This document shows, piece by piece, positions 62,149 through 64,000 of a DNA stretch of 64,000 nt. Position numbers and translations under genes: made by a program. The DNA is taken from positions 17,998 to 81,997 of the forward strand of contig JACZVC010000010.1 of assembly GCA_022572885.1 (NCBI GenBank). Direction: 5' to 3'. Source of the DNA: Pseudomonadota bacterium (lineage in GTDB: Bacteria > Pseudomonadota > Gammaproteobacteria > Steroidobacterales > MnTg04). Below the pieces are notes generated by a model. It made no database searches and was not told the origin of the DNA. It saw only the letters and a program-made list of their open reading frames with translations. Positions within the stretch are counted from its first letter, which is position 1, and the number at the start of each line of letters is the position of its first letter.

Positions 62149-62375
62149 CCCCGCCAACGGACCAGGAGCCGCCTGCCAGTCCTCTTGCCGGTGTCTGATC
62201 GCTTTTCAATGCAGGCAGCGCTACTTTTGACTTGAATTTCTTTGAATAATTTCGGCGCGGTCGTCGAATGCTATTTCTCCTTTCTCTCTGGCCATATCAT
62301 GGCCTCTGAGATCGGAGCATTCCACTTATAGCCTTGTCTCAACAACCGGGACCACTTCTGCCTTCACCGGACGCG
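62149..62375. other. 227-nt region with a palindrome and a small ORF
   Basis: Contains GGCCAT-ATC-ATGGCC (about 62290-62305), a perfect short inverted repeat, and a 34-codon minus-strand frame from GTG 62325 (AGG upstream) to 62221, starting MECSDLRGHD. The change to lower GC begins here, marking the start of the accessory right end. Coding is uncertain. Confidence 0.35.
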
Positions 62376-63032
62376 CTAGCTTGTATTTAGACATTGCCTT
62401 TTGATCAATTGCTCACGAAAGACGTGCGCGCATATCAGGATACTTATTGGAACTGTGATGATGAGTCCCAGACCCAATAGTGCTGCGCCGAGCATGTTGA
62501 AAAGCAGCAGGGAGAGGCACATGAGCATCAGATGCCCGCGCCTCCCTTGAGTCACTTGATTACTGAGTCCCAACGCTGCCTTGGGTCCGGACTGTCCTTG
62601 GGTGACGAAGAATAATGCTGGACCGAGGCGAGCCATACAGTAAAGCCCAGGAGCCACCAGGAGCGCCGTGCCAATCAATATTGCCGGGAGCAGTAACATC
62701 TTGACGGCTAAGAACCTTAGTGCCACGCGGTGATCGAGTAATTTGCTGCGCCAAGATTGAGGTGCTGTCTCGAAAGTGTCGAATGCACTTCGAAGGATTG
62801 CCACCTCCCAGTAAGCTGTTCCCCAAAAGTAACCCAGATGGAGCACTAGCCAGATCGGACGACCGGGTGCACTGCCGCTGCTCACGACCAAGAATTCAAC
62901 GATCAACCAAACGCTCGCCCATCCTAGCAAGAGCGCCAGAATCTGCGGAGCCTGAGACTTATAGCGGGAGACCGCCCAATGGAAGGCGGCCGCAAGGCTT
63001 AACTCCGCCGGTTCCTTGCCGAAAGCAGACAT
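62376..63032 (-). CDS. Polytopic membrane protein of unknown function
   Basis: 218 aa from ATG 63032 (a TTG at 63065 is possible). Not recognised. About five membrane helices (including ILALLLGWASVWLIVEFLVV and MCLSLLLFNMLGAALLGLGL) and a short basic C-terminus (REQLIKRQCLNTS). It lies just after a terminator and is probably transcribed alone. Confidence 0.7.
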   Translation of the reverse strand: MSAFGKEPAELSLAAAFHWAVSRYKSQAPQILALLLGWASVWLIVEFLVVSSGSAPGRPIWLVLHLGYFWGTAYWEVAILRSAFDTFETAPQSWRSKLLDHRVALRFLAVKMLLLPAILIGTALLVAPGLYCMARLGPALFFVTQGQSGPKAALGLSNQVTQGRRGHLMLMCLSLLLFNMLGAALLGLGLIITVPISILICAHVFREQLIKRQCLNTS

Positions 63033-63050
63033 AGCCCAAGTATAGGTCAA

Positions 63051-63077
63051 GAAAAAGCCCCGCAAGAAAACGGGGCT
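63051..63077 (-). terminator. Rho-independent terminator of the right-edge small-protein operon
   Basis: On the minus strand, stem AGCCCCG (complement of 63071-63077) and CGGGGCT (complement of 63056-63062), 8-nt loop, then a T-run (complement of 63052-63056). It ends the transcript of the three coupled small genes before the membrane protein gene. Confidence 0.8.
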
Positions 63078-63121
63078 GGAAGGTTATGTGGTGAAGGCCG
63101 TCCCTGGCCCTGAGAGTCCGT

Positions 63122-63364
63122 TTATTTACTTGCTACGGCAGCATCCCGCTTTTCGGTGCAAATTCCAGTTGCAGCTTCCATTGGTTGGCCTAACAGCCTG
63201 ACGAGATTTTCACCGATGCAATTAATTATCCCGGATAAATCTACTTCTTCAGCTCCCTCGAGTCTGCTCAGAATCACGCCCACTGCGTGGGCTTCATAGA
63301 TACAATGCAGCATTTCCTCTGCATCTTCATGGGAAACGGGAGTCGATACCATTTTGTAAGTCAT
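63122..63364 (-). CDS. Small helical protein, unknown (third of a coupled trio)
   Basis: 80 aa, not recognised. Predicted mainly alpha-helical with moderate hydrophobicity (EEMLHCIYEAHAVGVILSRL; IINCIGENLVRLLGQ) and no membrane segment or signal peptide. ATG 63364 overlaps the previous stop (ATGA), and GGAGGTG sits 4-5 nt upstream inside the preceding gene, so translation is coupled. The helical style recalls DUF6124-like small proteins of pseudomonads, but this is only an impression. Confidence 0.6.
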   Translation of the reverse strand: MTYKMVSTPVSHEDAEEMLHCIYEAHAVGVILSRLEGAEEVDLSGIINCIGENLVRLLGQPMEAATGICTEKRDAAVASK

Positions 63365-63795
63365 GATGCACCTCCATTCAATTGGGCGCTGTCCGGTTTC
63401 GCTTGCTGCCTTCTACGGGCTTCTAGGGCTCCCAGGCGATCCGCAAGCAAACTCCTTGCTTCTTCGGCTTCCCCAACCCAGAGCAAAATGGTGTCTCCAG
63501 CGATCCAGACTGTTTCCTCGTCGGGGGGTGATTCCGCGGTGTTTGTAATATCCAGTAAATCGCCGAGCATGTGGAGTCGCATCAAAATTTTGCGTAGGTT
63601 ATCTGAGGCGTCATCCGCATCGGCTCTTTTCCAGTACTCGCCGCTGATTATTTCTTTGAGCGCGTGCCGTTTTTCTTCGCCGCTTGTTGCACGGTAAAGA
63701 GCGCATTCGGCCGCGATCGGTTCAATCTTATGCGCTTTCTTGAATAACCTTGCGACCTCCTGACTGATTCCCTCTGTATGGTTATTGTCAGTCAT
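63361..63795 (-). CDS. 144-aa helical protein, unknown (second of a coupled trio)
   Basis: 144 aa, not recognised. Highly charged and helical (ISQEVARLFKKAHKIEPIAA; ILLWVGEAEEARSLLADRL). It ends NGGAS, where the Gly codons form the ribosome site of the next gene. ATG 63795 overlaps the preceding stop (ATGA), with GGGGGTG just upstream. No catalytic motif is visible. Confidence 0.6.
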   Translation of the reverse strand: MTDNNHTEGISQEVARLFKKAHKIEPIAAECALYRATSGEEKRHALKEIISGEYWKRADADDASDNLRKILMRLHMLGDLLDITNTAESPPDEETVWIAGDTILLWVGEAEEARSLLADRLGALEARRRQQAKPDSAQLNGGAS

Positions 63796-63995
63796 GATGC
63801 ACCCCCATCTTTGTCCAGGTCGTTAAGAAGTTCTGCTGCGTCGAGTAAGTTGTCTCTGATCAACTGCGATTTGTACATCAATACATCGATGGTTTCGACA
63901 GCGGTTGGATCTTTGGTCGACAGGCACCCAATCTCGTCGAAAATATCTTGTGCCAATATCGCAGACGATGCGACATGAGGAAGCACATAGCACAT
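63792..63995 (-). CDS. Small helical protein, unknown (first visible of the coupled run; may extend past the window)
   Basis: 67 aa from ATG 63995; the frame is open to the window edge so the true start may lie outside. Helical (VETIDVLMYKSQLIRDNLLD) and ending DKDGGAS, the same tail as the next protein. The segment VETIDVLMYK resembles EETVWIAGDT of the next protein, hinting at paralogy. Translation of the following gene is coupled through an ATGA overlap. Confidence 0.5.
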   Translation of the reverse strand: MCYVLPHVASSAILAQDIFDEIGCLSTKDPTAVETIDVLMYKSQLIRDNLLDAAELLNDLDKDGGAS

Positions 63996-64000
63996 GATAG

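Noticed and set aside
61687..62157. N-terminal extension of tatD to 62157
   Set aside because: It would give a 419-aa protein instead of the family length, antisense to the DUF4389 gene.

Overview
The window is a stretch of chromosome from a free-living gammaproteobacterium outside the Enterobacterales. This rests on gene order: clpS-clpA facing infA-aat-trxB; ftsK-lolA-(vanZ-like)-rarA-serS; sucA-sucB-lpd; yebC-ruvC-ruvA-ruvB-ybgC-tolQ-tolR-tolA-tolB-pal-cpoB-queE-queC; and relA as a synthetase-type ppGpp enzyme. tRNA genes encode their CCA. An exact family cannot be fixed by eye. An uncultured marine or soil lineage is plausible because of the ImuC-type polymerase, the type II secretion genes and the cyclic-nucleotide signalling proteins.

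Layout. Positions 1-1985 hold the 3' part of an error-prone DNA polymerase (imuC/dnaE2). It converges on a minus-strand gspC-D-E-F operon (1979-7713) that ends at gspF with no pseudopilin genes. A CHASE2 adenylate cyclase diverges from gspC (7910-10135). Then come protein quality control and the N-end rule (clpS, clpA, aat), infA, trxB, ald, ftsK, lolA, rarA and serS (10234-22374), and a large MscS-family channel. At 24825-25184 lies a tandemly duplicated tRNA-Ser(UGA) locus; the upstream copy is interrupted in its T-loop by a 76-nt multi-hairpin insert. purE-purK follow, with a broken P-II-like gene just upstream of purE. Next are a TPR secreted protein, two small membrane proteins, trmH, a PrxQ peroxiredoxin, and tRNA-Ala(CGC) and tRNA-Arg(CCU).

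Positions 30706-35269 carry an outer-membrane barrel protein and a cupredoxin-like secreted protein, divergent from a HAMP-(degenerate GGDEF)-EAL phosphodiesterase. An OPT transporter, a small beta-barrel and a DUF5658-like protein come next. From 39067 to 57029 the window is core metabolism and housekeeping: 2-oxoglutarate dehydrogenase, relA, a YfaZ-like barrel, the Holliday junction RuvABC system, the Tol-Pal envelope system, queuosine precursor synthesis and tRNA-Lys(UUU). Then come a class I amidotransferase overlapping homoserine kinase, a NERD-like protein, an M20 peptidase, TatD and a DUF4389 protein.

The last ~1.8 kb (62150-64000) looks accessory. It has lower GC by eye, a lone membrane protein, and a translationally coupled run of small helical proteins of unknown function that continues to the right edge.

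The most unusual items are the interrupted tRNA-Ser duplication, the internally deleted P-II-like gene, a membrane micro-ORF where crcB is often found (between rarA and serS), the coupled small-protein operon at the right edge, and the cupredoxin/barrel/EAL module. No CRISPR array, transposase or complete prophage was seen.
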